A stretch of 64,000 bases of DNA from Rhynchosporium graminicola (GCA_900074885.1 FJUW01000018.1:503748-567747), one strand, 5' to 3'. Positions 1 through 10,985 are shown, counted from the stretch's first letter. Notes: generated from the letters alone by a model not told the origin. Translations and numbers: made by a program.

Positions 1-712
1 GGCTTTCACTGATTCCAGAGTTCCATAAACTTCGAGCTCCAGCTTGGCTTCTACAAAACCGCACAATGGCGGGGTTAACAGCTTCTGAGCCGGAGATCAA
101 CCGTAGAGTCATACCATGATGCGAGGCTGCCGACTTTACCAGCACTATTTATACGGGCTACATGAGTTTTCCTTTCTTGATGGGAGAGCAAATTAACAAA
201 CCTTCGACTGAACAGTACCTAGATAGCACTTGAAGTTTAACTGAACGGAGCTACTTGAAACGTAAATGCTGCCTCGTGAGGAACAAAGAGGACGGCCAAC
301 CGGGATTTCAGATGTTCCAGTGCCGTTATGTCATCAGCTCCAGACACTTCGTTCGATTCGAAGCGACGCTGTGAGGCTCCGGTCCCGTCTAGAAGTCTTC
401 CGCCTTCTACACCTTTACTTCAGCTAAGGACTTCTATGCTTTTCACTACCTAGGAAATACTTCCCATCATCCGCGAATTTGTTGACAGCTCTCTACCACC
501 ACGCTCCGTCAGTACCTAACGATTCTACCTCGGTACCGAAATTAGACCTCCCGCCATCAGGGTCCAAATACCCGCTGTATCTCAAGAGCAACAATAACTG
601 GGATCGCAGATCAATCGCCACGATTTCATCGCAAGTGGTACCAAAGGGCGAAGGCAAGCTGGGGAAAAGGAAACTTTCGAACCCAGAGTTCTCCCAACCT
701 TCCAAGAAAGCT
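1..712. other. Upstream region of UBA1, no separate gene seen
   Basis: I see no convincing independent gene here. From about 428 to 718 the plus strand is open in the same frame as UBA1 but has no in-frame ATG. Its last part is basic (around KLGKRKL and PSKKAMA) and is joined in frame to the accepted UBA1 start. It is either 5' untranslated leader or part of an upstream exon. Confidence 0.5.
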
Positions 713-3700
713 ATGGCAGTATGTTGATTTTACCCCTCCATCTAAGGATCTGTCACAAAAGATCTGATTTAGCTTCTACACTTGGTGAACTTGTAGCTGT
801 TAAGATAACTGACATCTCCCAACTTCTAGGACTCCAAGGACGTCGATATGGAAACCAAGATGCAGGTGGATGAGTCGGTGGTAGGCAACAACGATATCGA
901 TGAGTCCCTATACAGCAGACAGCTGTATGTTCTCGGACATGAGGCTATGAAGCGCATGAGTGCGTCAAATGTACTCATTGTTGGACTGAAGGGACTGGGT
1001 GTTGAGATTGCAAAAAACATTGCTTTGGCAGGTGTCAAGAGTTTGACTCTCTACGACCCCGCCCCCGCAGCTATCGCCGACCTTTCCTCTCAGTTCTTCC
1101 TACACGTTGACGATGTTGGGAAGCCCCGAGCAGCAGTGACTGCACCACGTGTAGCCGAGCTGAACGCATACACACCAGTCTCTGTTCTTGATTCTACCAG
1201 GTGGGCTGCTGCGTATATTTTGCTATCTGTCCCAGCTAATACTGCCTAGTCTTACCACGAACCTCTCTCAGTTCGACCGTTTCCAGGTTGTTGTCCTTAC
1301 AAATACACCCATCAAGGATCAGATAATCATCGGAGATTATCTACATCAGAAGGGAATATACTTGGTCGTGGCAGATACATTCGGCTTGTTCGGTGGCATT
1401 TTCTGCGACTTTGGTGAGAAGTTTACAGTCATCGATCCAACTGGAGAAACCCCAGTGGCCGGTATAGTCGCAGGAATTGACGACGAGGGATTGGTATCTG
1501 CCCTGGACGAGACCAGACATGGCTTGGAAGATGGAGATTATGTCACTTTCACCGAATTGCAAGGACTTGAAGCTCTGAACTCTGCCGAGCCACGGAAGGT
1601 CACGGTCAAGGGGCCATACACCTTCTCAATCGGAGACGTCTCCGGGCTTGGACAGTATCAACGCGGTGGTATTTACACGCAAGTCAAGATGCCTAAGTTC
1701 GTAGACTTCGAGCCTCTATCAGTTGCCATCAAGAAGCCAGAACACCTCATTTCAGACTACGCCAAGTTCGAACGTCCCCAACAGCTTCACGTTGGATTCC
1801 AAGCTCTGCACGCATTTGTTGAGACACATGGTCGCCTTCCGAGACCACACAACGAGATCGATGCTGCGGTCGTTATCGGATCTGCAGAGGCTTTCGCGAA
1901 GCGAGAGAACCTGAACACGGAGATCGACAAAAAGCTCATTGGCGAATTGAGTTTCCAGGCTCAGGGTGATTTGAGTCCTATGGCTGCTTTCTTCGGTGGT
2001 CTTGCTGCGCAAGAAGTGTTGAAGGCAGTCTCTGGAAAGTTCATGCCTATCAACCAATGGCTATACTTTGATTCCTTGGAGTCGCTTCCAGAGAATTCTG
2101 CTCGCTCCGAGGAACTCTGCAAACCTTTGAGCTCCAGATATGATGGTCAGATCGCTGTTTTCGGTCGAGAATTTCAAGAAAAGTTGTCAAATATCCAGGA
2201 GTTTTTGGTCGGTGCAGGTGCCATTGGTTGCGAAATGCTGAAGAACTGGGCTATGATTGGACTCGCCACTGGACCCAAGGGAAAGATCAGCGTCACCGAC
2301 ATGGATTCTATCGAGAAGAGTAATCTCAACCGACAATTCCTCTTCCGTCCTAAGGATGTCGGACAACTGAAGAGTGACTGTGCTGCTGCCGCCGTTCAGG
2401 CAATGAATCCGGATTTAAAGGGTCACATTATCACAATGCGAGACCGTGTTGGACAAGACACGGAACATATCTTCCACGAGAAATTCTGGTCTGCTCTTGA
2501 TGGTGTCACCAATGCTTTGGATAATGTTGATGCTCGCACTTACGTTGATCGTCGTTGTGTGTTCTTCCGTAAGCCATTGCTAGAAAGTGGTACTTTGGGT
2601 ACCAAGGGTAACACTCAGGTTGTCATTCCCAATTTGACCGAATCATACTCCTCGTCTCAGGATCCTCCGGAGCAGTCATTCCCAATGTGTACCTTGAGAA
2701 GTTTCCCCAACAAAATCGAGCACACCATCGCATGGGCACGCGAGCTTTTCGAATCATCTTTCGTCAAGCCTGCTGAGACTGTCAACCTTTATCTGAGCCA
2801 ACCAAACTACCTCGAGACTACCTTGAAGCAGGGAGGAAATGAGAAGGCCACTCTGGAGCAAATCCGTGATTTCTTAGTCGATGACAAGCCATTAAGCGTC
2901 GAGGATTGTATAAAGTGGGCTCGTCTACTGTTTGAGAAGCAATACAACAACGCAATCCAGCAATTACTCTACAACTTCCCCAAGGATTCAACCTCGTCGA
3001 ACGGACAACCTTTCTGGTCTGGACCAAAGCGAGCTCCCGACCCATTGAAGTTTGACCCGAAGAACGAGTTTCATTTCACTTTTGTTGTCGCTGGTGCAAA
3101 TCTCCATGCTTTCAATTATGGTATCAACACTAAGGATCTGGACGAGTCTATGATTCTGAAGGTGTTGGACAATATGATCATTCCTGATTTCTCGCCCAAC
3201 GCGTCGGTTAAGATTCAAGCCGATGATAGCGAGCCAGTAAGTGCCTCCTGAAGGTTCGAGAAATACAGCACTAACAAATGTGTCTAGGATCCAAACGCTA
3301 ACTCATCTGCATTCGATGATAACGCTGAGCTCCAGAAGATTACCGAGAAGCTGCCATCACCAAAGCAGCTTGCTGGTTTCAAGCTTGATCCAGTTGAATT
3401 TGAGAAGGATGATGATACCAACCATCACATCGACTTCATCACCGCCGCCAGCAATCTTCGTGCTGAGAACTACAAGATTGAGCTTGCGGATAGACACAAG
3501 ACTAAGTTCATTGCCGGAAAGATCATCCCCGCGATTGCTACTACCACGGCTCTCGTCACTGGCTTGGTCATTTTGGAGCTCTACAAAGTCATCGATGGTA
3601 AGAACAAGCTCGAGGCATACAAGAATGGCTTCGTCAACCTCGCTTTACCATTCTTCGGCTTCTCCGAACCAGTCGAGAGTCCCAAGGCCAAGTACAATGG

Positions 3701-4025
3701 TCACGATGGCGATGTTGCTATCGACAAGATCTGGGATAGATTTGAGGTCGAGAACATTACTCTCAGTGAGTTCCTCGATTATTTCAAGGCGAAGGGACTC
3801 AATGTCTCGATGGTCAGCTCGGGTGTCAGTCTGCTCTATGCCAGCTTCTTTCCACCATCGAAGCTCAACGATCGCTACCCTATGAAGCTCAGCGATCTGG
3901 TGGCTCATATTTCCAAGAAGCCGGTTCCTGAACATCAGAAGGCTGTCATCTTTGAGGTTTGTGTGGAGGATCAGTCGGGAGAGGATGTTGAGGTTCCATT
4001 CGTTTCGGTGAATATGGGGAAATAG
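713..4025 (+). CDS. UBA1: Ubiquitin-activating enzyme E1
   Basis: E1 adenylates ubiquitin with ATP, forms a thioester on its own cysteine and hands ubiquitin to E2 enzymes in cytosol and nucleus. Exons are 713-718, 830-1200, 1250-3236 and 3288-4025, giving 1033 residues, the usual Uba1 length (yeast 1024). Visible parts in order: the [14 protein letters not shown] start of the first ThiF-like repeat with [12 protein letters not shown] near residue 53; the active adenylation repeat with [13 protein letters not shown] from residue 447; the [16 protein letters not shown] segment; the catalytic cysteine Cys606 in [10 protein letters not shown]; and the C-terminal ubiquitin-fold domain ending [13 protein letters not shown]. 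The start at 713 gives a short MADSKDVDM leader that resembles what I remember of related fungi, and splicing of the 6 nt coding first exon is inferred. An in-frame basic stretch lies upstream. Identity is certain; only the N-terminus is open. Confidence 0.96.
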
Positions 4026-4697
4026 AAGGGTCGTGGCATGATGGATAAATGATGGCCATTGGGTGTCTCTGTGTCCTTTGGTGGGGTCACTTACCTCTGA
4101 TGAATGCGCTCCAGGGAACTAGACGAAATGAACGCAAGCAGAATGCACTGAATCTTCAGTAGCATGAACAAAACATAGAAAATGCATTTGATTTTCCCAG
4201 GATTCAACGTTACCAGCTTCCACTTATCCACTGTTTCCTCCTACCTAGGTGAGAAGCCACAAGATTGCCTACTCAGACGATTGCTTTGTTTAGAAGCAAT
4301 TCAACAGTTTGGCTTAGATTATCGATTGGATGGAAGAAATCACTAGCAACCTACCTCCACGAGAAGGAGCCACATATGTATGCTAGGATATCGCTAGAAC
4401 AAATAGAATATATCTCAATAACCTCATCCATTCCACCTACCACCCAGCCCAGCCCAGCCCAGCTTCTTCCCCACCGCGGGGTCTTTGTAAGGCTTTAATA
4501 ATCGCCGTGCATTTTTGCTCCCGTTGCTCCTGTAAGCTCGCGACACCGTGCCCCCTCGGTCATGTCATCATGATGAAACACCCCTGTCGAAATTATCAAC
4601 CACCATTCAGCACCAGCTAGAGACTAAGTACATAGGTAGAAGTTCCACTCCTCATTGTTCAAGCCATTCTATTATTGTTGCCATTGATAGTCCTTTA
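4026..4697. other. Intergenic, UBA1 to ECM4
   Basis: 3' region of UBA1 and promoter of the next gene. It contains a short CCCAG-type tandem run near 4443-4463. No gene seen. Confidence 0.5.
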
Positions 4698-6275
4698 ATG
4701 CTCAATACTTCAAGGGTGTTCAGTACGAGATTTCGTTACATTGGATTGAACTTTACGACGAGGATACTTCATCAAACACGAGAGTTTGGGACGAGTGTGA
4801 AGATGGTATGTGCTTCAACTTCGTACTTACCCTTCCCCCCTCGTACCTCAGCGTTGGGATCCTGGGAGGGGCGCGAAGGAGAAGACGATTCGATATGGCA
4901 AAGAGCATTCAATGAATAAGAGACGGCGTACTAACGAGCAATAATAACAGGCAGACAAAATCACCAATTGGGTAGCTCCTAATGACAAGTCGGGCGAGTT
5001 CAAGAGAGGACAATCGCAGTTCCGGAATTTTATACAGAAGGGTGGAGAGTTTCCTCCCGAGAAGGGACGGTATCATCTATATGTACGTCCTCTTTCCTAT
5101 AGTCCATCCAGCAAAACGCATTCAAAATAATACGCTTCAACATAAACTGCTTGCGAACACAAACTAATATAACCCCCTCTCCAGGTCTCCTACGCCTGTC
5201 CCTGGGCCCACCGCGCCCTCATAGTTCGACAACTCAAAGGCCTGCAAGAGATTATTCCCTTCACCTCCGTACACTGGCACATGCAAGAAAAGGGATGGCA
5301 CTTCGCCTCCTCTCCCAACGCCGACAACTCGCCCGGCGAGAACGTACGACCCGATCCCGTCCCTGGCCATGAGAACTACACGCATATTCGCGATGTGTAT
5401 TTTCAGGTCGATCCAGAGTACAAGGGCAGGTTTACGGTGCCGACGTTGTATGATGTGAAACAGGGCAAGATTGTTAGTAATGAGAGTAGTGAGATTATTA
5501 GGATGTTCTATACTGAGGTGTGCATTCCTCTCCTTGCTTCGTTTGAGGAGTATTCTGCTTCCCTGTGTGATTGCGCGGGCGTAAACTGTGACTGACCTTT
5601 GAAAAATAGTTCGATGACCTCCTTGCTCCTGAATATAAAAATGTCTCCCTTTTCCCCTCTGCCCTACAATCGCAGATCGAAGCCACGAACGAATGGACAT
5701 ATAACGACATTAACAACGGCGTCTACAAATCCGGGTTCGCTACCACTCAGGAAGCATACGAGAAAGCCGTCACTACTCTCTTCTCTAGTCTGGATAAAGT
5801 TGAGAAGCATTTGAGCGAAGTGAAGGACGGTCCATTTTATTATGGGAAGGATGTCACAGAGGCGGATATTAGGCTTTTCACGACAGTAGTGAGGTTTGAT
5901 GTTGTTTATGTGCAGCATTTCAAGGTATGTTTTCCCATTCCCATTGTCCTCTACGGCGCTCTATCATCTCTATCTCTCCTTTTCAAAAAGGCTTAAGGAA
6001 ATACTCATTCTGACATTTACTAAAAGACCAACATCCGCACAATCCGGGCCGATTACCCATACATCCACAAATGGCTGCGTAACCTGTACTGGACCATCCC
6101 AGCTTTCAAGGATACAACCGAGTTCACGCATATCAAGAACCATTACACTAAGAGCCATACCCAGATCAATCCTTTCAGTATCACGCCTTTGGGACCTCAA
6201 CCACCGATTTTGGGGCTTGATGAGGAAGTTGCTGCCGTGAAATGGGCTTTGGCGCAGGTGCAGGGTAAGAAGTAG
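4698..6275 (+). CDS. ECM4: Glutathionyl-hydroquinone reductase (ECM4/GTO, omega/xi-class GST)
   Basis: This family reduces glutathionyl-hydroquinones and other glutathione mixed disulfides using a catalytic cysteine. Exons are 4698-4805, 4951-5082, 5185-5517, 5610-5924 and 6027-6275, all phase 0, coding 378 residues. The thioredoxin-fold half holds YACPWAHR with catalytic Cys85 and later RFTVPTLYD; the helical half has GPFYYGKDVTEADIRLF and ends in GPQPPILGLDEEV. The first 36 residues (MLNTSRVFSTRFRYIG...) are rich in R, S and T and lack acid, which is a mitochondrial-type presequence. The last codon of exon 1 is a second ATG immediately before the GT donor, so translation from that ATG would give the usual cytosolic form MADKITNW. 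Family identity is clear; dual targeting is inference. Confidence 0.95.
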
Positions 6276-7333
6276 GCTGGGAAAGTGTTTTGGGAAAATA
6301 CGAATTAGGGTGATATGGGAGGGATGCAATGCTTGCATATCAATATCATAAAAATGATAAAATATTAATTCAAATGAAATCTTTGTATCCCCCCAAACAC
6401 CGCCAGCCGGGTACAGTATATTTGATAGAAAGGTGGTCCGTTGGAAAGTAAAGAGCTTAGGTGACTATAGGGAGGGCATCATCAATTAAATCTGAAGTTC
6501 TGATGATGGTTGACAGAGGATGACCCGTAGTTGAAGAGGAGATAAACTGCGAGTATCCCGTACAGTTTGTGCTCGCTGAATAGGAGCCTAGCTTTATACT
6601 GTGCACTCGAGAAGACTTCATGTTGATTCCGAACTCTTGACTACGGGTATCTTTACGAATAGATAGGGAAACGAGGGCAGGTGGACTATACAAGTAAGTA
6701 GGTAAGTAAGTCTTCATCAGCCCCGGAGTGTTTTCCTCTTGCTCGAGAAATTGAGAATTCAGGTACACGGTCTTAGCACAGTAGGCTCGCCTCACTCGGC
6801 ACGGGTCTCAATATGAGATATGTAGATAGGTTGATCGTATGAGCAGAAAGGGTGCAAGAATTCTTGATCATGGTGAGAACGTCAATTGCGTCTTCCATGA
6901 ACCTCGCTTGTCGCTTTGGGCTGGAAGGGGGGGTTTTCTTGTCCCCGTTTCCGGGTCTGGCAGTGGACAACGTGTATCGACTTATCTCAAGTCAAGATTC
7001 TCGGGAGTACAGAGGAACGATTCAAAGGAGAAAAGAAAGAAAGCTTGAACTGCCCTGGAATCGGAGAGGTTCCATCTAGGGGTTTATGAGATGTTTTGTT
7101 CCATCTGAGGCTGTGGGTAAGCGAGGGATGGATGGATGGATGTGTATTCGAACTTATCGATGACGGAAAAAAGTAGCTGTTTGACGCTGATGGAGATCGG
7201 TTCCTCGCGAGTTGCGCAGGAGAGTGCTAAAGTCACGAAGGTATTTCGAAACTCCGCGAAGTCCGTCTGCTTATTACAGAAACCACATGTTAAAGTCTTA
7301 TCAGACTTTTTTTTTTTTTACTTATCTTATATA
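6276..7333. other. Intergenic, ECM4 to transposon
   Basis: No recognisable gene. Short open frames on both strands (for example minus 6773-6970 and plus 6839-7079) overlap each other and show no known motif. AT content rises towards the transposon border, with a T-run near 7308-7319. Confidence 0.4.
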
Positions 7334-7528
7334 GTGATTCTTCGGTTTGGCGTGATTCTTTAGTAAATAACGCCGGTACACCGCCTTTTAGTGTGAACCC
7401 TACTAAATATTGATATGCTGTAATTATCAGAACTAGAAACTACTGAAGCTCTATGAATACTATACCGATTTGCCTCTAAACTACTTCTTTTTGAAGCTCT
7501 TGATCTATAGAGTATATATTCAGTCTGC
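7334..7528 (+). repeat. Left inverted terminal repeat of the transposon
   Basis: About 195 bp that match the complement of 10336-10530 almost base for base. Most differences are C/T or G/A transitions, which fits RIP acting separately on each arm. The match ends at AGTCTGC, just before the ATG of the plus-strand frame. Confidence 0.92.
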
Positions 7529-7703
7529 GGCTATGCCTTCTAAATCTGCTTCTAAGATTAGTATAAAAGCTCCAAAAGGACGTAAATCGACTAAACTATG
7601 TACTCGACTACTTTCTGCGCTAGTATAACTAGCTAAAATAACCCTGAAAATTAATACTAAGAGTACTGCAACTGAGTCTACTGAGCTTACTATAGACTTA
7701 GTT

Positions 7704-7789
7704 GCAGCTATAGTACTAGCTATAGTACTAGCTATAGTACCAGTACTAGTACTAGTACTAGCTATAGTACTAGCACTAGCTATAGTAAG
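7704..7789. repeat. Tandem CTAGTA/GCTATAGTA low-complexity repeat
   Basis: Repeated short units of CTAGTACTAG and GCTATAGTAC alternate inside the accessory frame and would code a run of A, I, V and L. The likely parent is a G/C-containing repeat that RIP has turned into TA-rich units. Confidence 0.8.
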
Positions 7790-9252
7790 CCAATCGACGC
7801 CTCTACCTCTACCTGAATCGATTATACTCTCTTCTTCGCCTCTACAGATTATTATATAGGTTGTAGAGTTGGAAATTCGATGCTACCTAGATAGTGAGCG
7901 TATTAGTAGTATAATTAGTAGTGTTTTAAATAAGCTAGGAGAGGAGGGATATACCTACTAATCGATTAAGGAGACTGCTAGAGAGGTAGCAGATAATACT
8001 ATTAATTTAAGGGGTATTTCTAGCCTAAGAAGAGATCACACTTGCTAGTACGCTACGTATAGAGCTAATAGTAATCCGACTGAGGTAGATATTAGTAATT
8101 TAGCTGATTTCGACTATGTTATCAAACGAGTTTTAAACTAGGGAGCTAAAGGTAAGGAGAAGATACTTAGACTCTAGATTTACTTTAGTATCGTCTTAAC
8201 TCCTTAGAGTATAGTTCGACCTCTATGGAAAGATCTAGTACTAGTAAAGCCTCTAATTATTACTATTCTAAAGCGTATATATAGAGATCTGAGAGAGGAG
8301 AGAGAGGAGGTACTAAAGCTTAAGAAACCTCGTATAGCGATAGTATAGTTGATAGAGGAGGAGAAACTAAGCTATTAAGCTGAAAAAGGAACCTTTAAGG
8401 AGCTCTTAACCTTAATTTAAGTACTATAGGCTTGTAAAGTTAGCTCTTATAGTTCAACTACTTGCTTTTGCTAGGTAAATGATAATAAGTATTATTACCT
8501 CTTAGGAGCTGATTTGACTCGCTAGGGCTATGATATTAAAGAAGGAGTTACTATAATTAATAAGCCTTCTATACTTTATAGAGGAGACTTATTAAGAGAG
8601 CTTACTAAGCGTCGAGAGGCAGAAGAAGTAAAGGAGAGAAGAGGGAGGAAGCAGAAGAAGAGAGAGTCTTACTATAATTTATCTTTATAACCGGAAAATC
8701 GAAAAGGAGCATAATACACTCTAAAGACGCCTTATTAGCCTCTAAATAGCTTCCTATATCAGTACCCTATAATATAACCTCCTTAACCTTCTCCGGTATA
8801 GTCTCCTTATACTCCTAGCTTATAGGGCTATTTTCAACCTCCGATATACCTTTAACTTAATATACCTCTTCTAGATTATGAATATCGACTGCCTGAACCT
8901 TAATTACCTCTAAATCGATTATAGAAGAGAGCTAGGAGTGAGTTTCTATCGATGGCAGATCTGCGAGAGTCGAGCTTACTGCGTAGTAGTAGTAATTCTG
9001 AGGAGGTGTTATTTGCGCTGAAAACGTTTCTTCATAAGCTCTTACTACTCCCTAAAGCTTCTATAGCTTTGTAATTCGACTTCGCTATTAAGATATTTAT
9101 AGAGTAAGAGTATAATATAGCTATAATATCAGAGACGACGATTAGAGAGGGAATAGAGCTTGAAATAAAAGCTAGAGTCTTAAAGGTTATAAAGATAAAT
9201 TTGAAGGTATTTAAGAAGTAGTATAATTAGTAAGAAGTATAATAAACTATAG

Positions 9253-9293
9253 AAGAGGAGGAGGAGGAGGAGGAGGAGGAGGAGGAGGAGGAG
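9253..9293 (+). repeat. (GAG)n microsatellite
   Basis: About 13 perfect AGG/GAG units encoding the polyglutamate end of the accessory frame. The tract survives unmutated while flanking CpA sites are converted, consistent with RIP leaving GAG on this strand untouched. Confidence 0.9.
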
Positions 9294-9324
9294 TAGAGAG
9301 TAAATTTCTAGTAATTATAGCTAT

Positions 9325-10335
9325 TTATATGCCTTCTTCTTCTTCTTTTTCAAGACCTTAGTACTTATAATAGCGAAAATGTGCCCTTACTCTACGTTGA
9401 GCTTTAGCTCTAATTCTAACTGTACGTATAGCTAGTATTAAGAAGCTTTTAAACTCCTCTTAGGTATACTATTTCTACCTCTAATTTCTTCTAATCCACG
9501 CCTTTAGATCTACGAAACTCTCTTTAATTAGGTTGAAAAAGGGGCAATATAGTGGGAGATATTCAAGCTGAAGACCGAAGGTAGCGTATAAGATAGCGAC
9601 TTTAGGAGCTCTATAGATAGAGGCGTTATCTATGATAATAACTCTGATTCTAAGCTTAATATACTCCGGTAAGATACTCTTTTTAAGCTATTCAGTGAAG
9701 ATCTCTATAGTGATAGAGCCTTGGAAGATTAAAGGCTGATAATACCCTCTTATAGAGTATGCCGGTAATATTAATTACCTTATCGACCTTTTTAGAACCC
9801 TCGATACCTCTACTAGAGCTCCTCTTAGAGCTTAACCTCTCTTTCTTTCTGCTGTACGTTTATTATAAGCAGATTTATCGATAAAGTAAAGGTGGTGAGA
9901 ATTCCAGAATACTATCTTACGCCTCTAAGTAGCGATTAATTCGTCGTTTCGTTAGGCCGCAGATACTAAGAGTACATTCTTAGTATATTTAATTCGTTTA
10001 AGAGCTTTAGAGACTTGATTGATCGATATATCGATATCGTAAGCTTCGTAAAGGTAGGTAGTAATCTTATCTAAGTATAGATCTGGATCTCTCTCTAATA
10101 GAGCTATGATATATAGCTCTATATTATTAGTTATTACTGGCTGAGGACCTCTCCGGCGTCGATTTAGAGCCTTATCTTATTGGATTCGACGATTACGCTA
10201 GCAAATTGTCTTATATGTTATTCTATACTCTCTTGCTAAGGCGCGCAGGTTAAGATTCTCTCCTGAACGTAGTACTTGATCGATTTAGTATGTTTTCTAT
10301 ACTAGCAGATTAGGAGCTATGATATTGATATTATA
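9325..10335 (-). pseudogene. Tc1/mariner-type DDE transposase, RIP-inactivated
   Basis: The minus-strand frame carries, in order: a helix-turn-helix part (NLNLRALAREYRITYKTI); a HTH_Tc3/Tc5-like RRRGEVLS region; the first catalytic Asp in YFIDKSAY; the second in RVIIIDNASIYRAP; and the block EYLPLYCPFFNLIKESF followed by DLKAWIRRN. In related elements the last motif reads NPIEESF, so the catalytic acid appears changed to Lys here (a G-to-A change). The family-typical FIDES also reads FIDKS. About a dozen or more TAG/TAA codons interrupt the frame. No ATG is present where the frame should open, next to the right arm; an ATA lies there. All of this agrees with RIP. Assignment to the DDE_3/Tc1-mariner group is firm; the subfamily is not determined. 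Confidence 0.88.
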
Positions 10336-10530
10336 GCAGACTTAATATATACTCTATAGATTAAGAGCTTCAAAAAGAAGTAGTTTGGAGGTAAATCGGT
10401 ATAGTATTTATAGAGCTTTAGTAGTTTCTAGTTCTGATAATTATAGTATATTAATATTTGGTGGGGTTCATACTAAAAGGCGGTGTACCGGCGTTATTTA
10501 CTGAAGAATCACGCTAAACCGAAGAATAGC
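10336..10530 (-). repeat. Right inverted terminal repeat of the transposon
   Basis: About 195 bp, complementary to 7334-7528. It contains the GGCGGTGTACCGGCGTTATTT core conserved in both arms. Confidence 0.92.
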
Positions 10531-10890
10531 TTATAATAATGAGATAGATCAAAGCAACGACTTGAGTTTGGCACTTCTATTGGGCGATTGCGGGCGAAGT
10601 CCTTCCTGGTCTGAATACAAATGGAAGTTGAGTGAGAGTATTGGAGATATTCATACTGTGAAAGACGCGCGACTAACTATTTAAACTATTATTTCTCAAA
10701 GCAAAACATTATTCTACGAATTCATTCATTTCTGTTTCGTACGAAAGTACCTCGGTTACTACCAACATCACTTAGCAGCTTACGTTACATTCCCGTCCGC
10801 TTTAACACCGGCACATTCCCGTCGGATTTCACTGCCTAGAACAAAGTTGTGTCGACAGATTTGGCAAAAGGAAAACCAGGTATCACCAAT
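10531..10890. other. Intergenic, transposon to tRNA-Gly
   Basis: No gene seen. It includes the downstream side of the tRNA with a short T-run on the minus strand that could end Pol III transcription. Confidence 0.4.
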
Positions 10891-10985
10891 TGCGTTCGCC
10901 GGGAATCGAACCCGGGGCCCATCGAAACTGATTCACCCAGGAGAATAAATGGCAACGATGGATTTTACCACTAAACCACAAACGC
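10891..10985 (-). tRNA. tRNA-Gly(GCC) with 24 nt intron
   Basis: Read on the minus strand, the gene opens GCGTTTGTGGTTTAGTGG (acceptor stem and A box) and closes with GGTTCGATTCC (B box) and CGAACGC plus the discriminator A. The anticodon stem CATCG/CGATG encloses loop TTGCCA with anticodon GCC at 10951-10953. A 24 nt intron (10926-10949) sits after position 37, the canonical tRNA intron site. No CCA is encoded, as in eukaryotes. Confidence 0.96.

Larger units (their letters stand above)
7533..9314 (+). pseudogene. Accessory ORF of the transposon, stop-ridden, function unknown
   Basis: From ATG 7533 one frame runs for about 590 codons without an indel and is interrupted by more than 20 TAG/TAA codons, almost all explicable as mutated glutamine codons. 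The N-terminus is basic (MPSKSASKISIKAPKGRK). A repetitive low-complexity stretch follows, then a helical charged middle (for example RDLREEREEVLKLKKPRIAI) and a proline- and tyrosine-rich part. It ends in a run of 14 glutamates coded by the GAG tract. It begins directly inside the left inverted repeat and ends about 10 bp from the end of the transposase frame on the other strand. I do not recognise the family. It has no DDE motif of its own, so it is a second element-encoded protein rather than a duplicate transposase. Not functional as it stands. Confidence 0.7.
7334..10530. mobile_element. RIP-mutated Tc1/mariner-like DNA transposon with two convergent ORFs
   Basis: A 3.2 kb element is bounded by matching inverted ends, with a core near both tips that reads ATTCTTCGGTTT on the left and its complement on the right. 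TA-like bases flank both ends (7332-7333 and about 10532-10533), as expected for Tc1/mariner target duplication, though the right side is offset by one base. Inside are two long frames running towards each other: a plus-strand frame from 7533 and a minus-strand DDE transposase ending near 9325. Both keep their frame over most of their length but are crowded with TAG and TAA where CAG or CAA would fit. The sequence is TA-rich, as expected after RIP of CpA sites. The copy cannot make its own transposase. Insertion lies about 360 bp from a tRNA-Gly gene. Confidence 0.9.

Noticed and set aside
1200..1260. Reading through 1201-1249 in UBA1 without splicing
   Set aside because: It ends at a stop at 1247-1249; removal of the 49 nt intron restores the conserved LSQF segment of E1.
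3241..3885. 214-codon plus-strand frame overlapping the last UBA1 exon
   Set aside because: Out of frame with E1, which is certain from homology; Ser/Arg-rich shadow.
7704..7789. Regular repeats resembling a repeat-spacer array
   Set aside because: Units are short, without unique spacers, and lie inside a transposon frame; a CRISPR array is not expected in a fungal nucleus.
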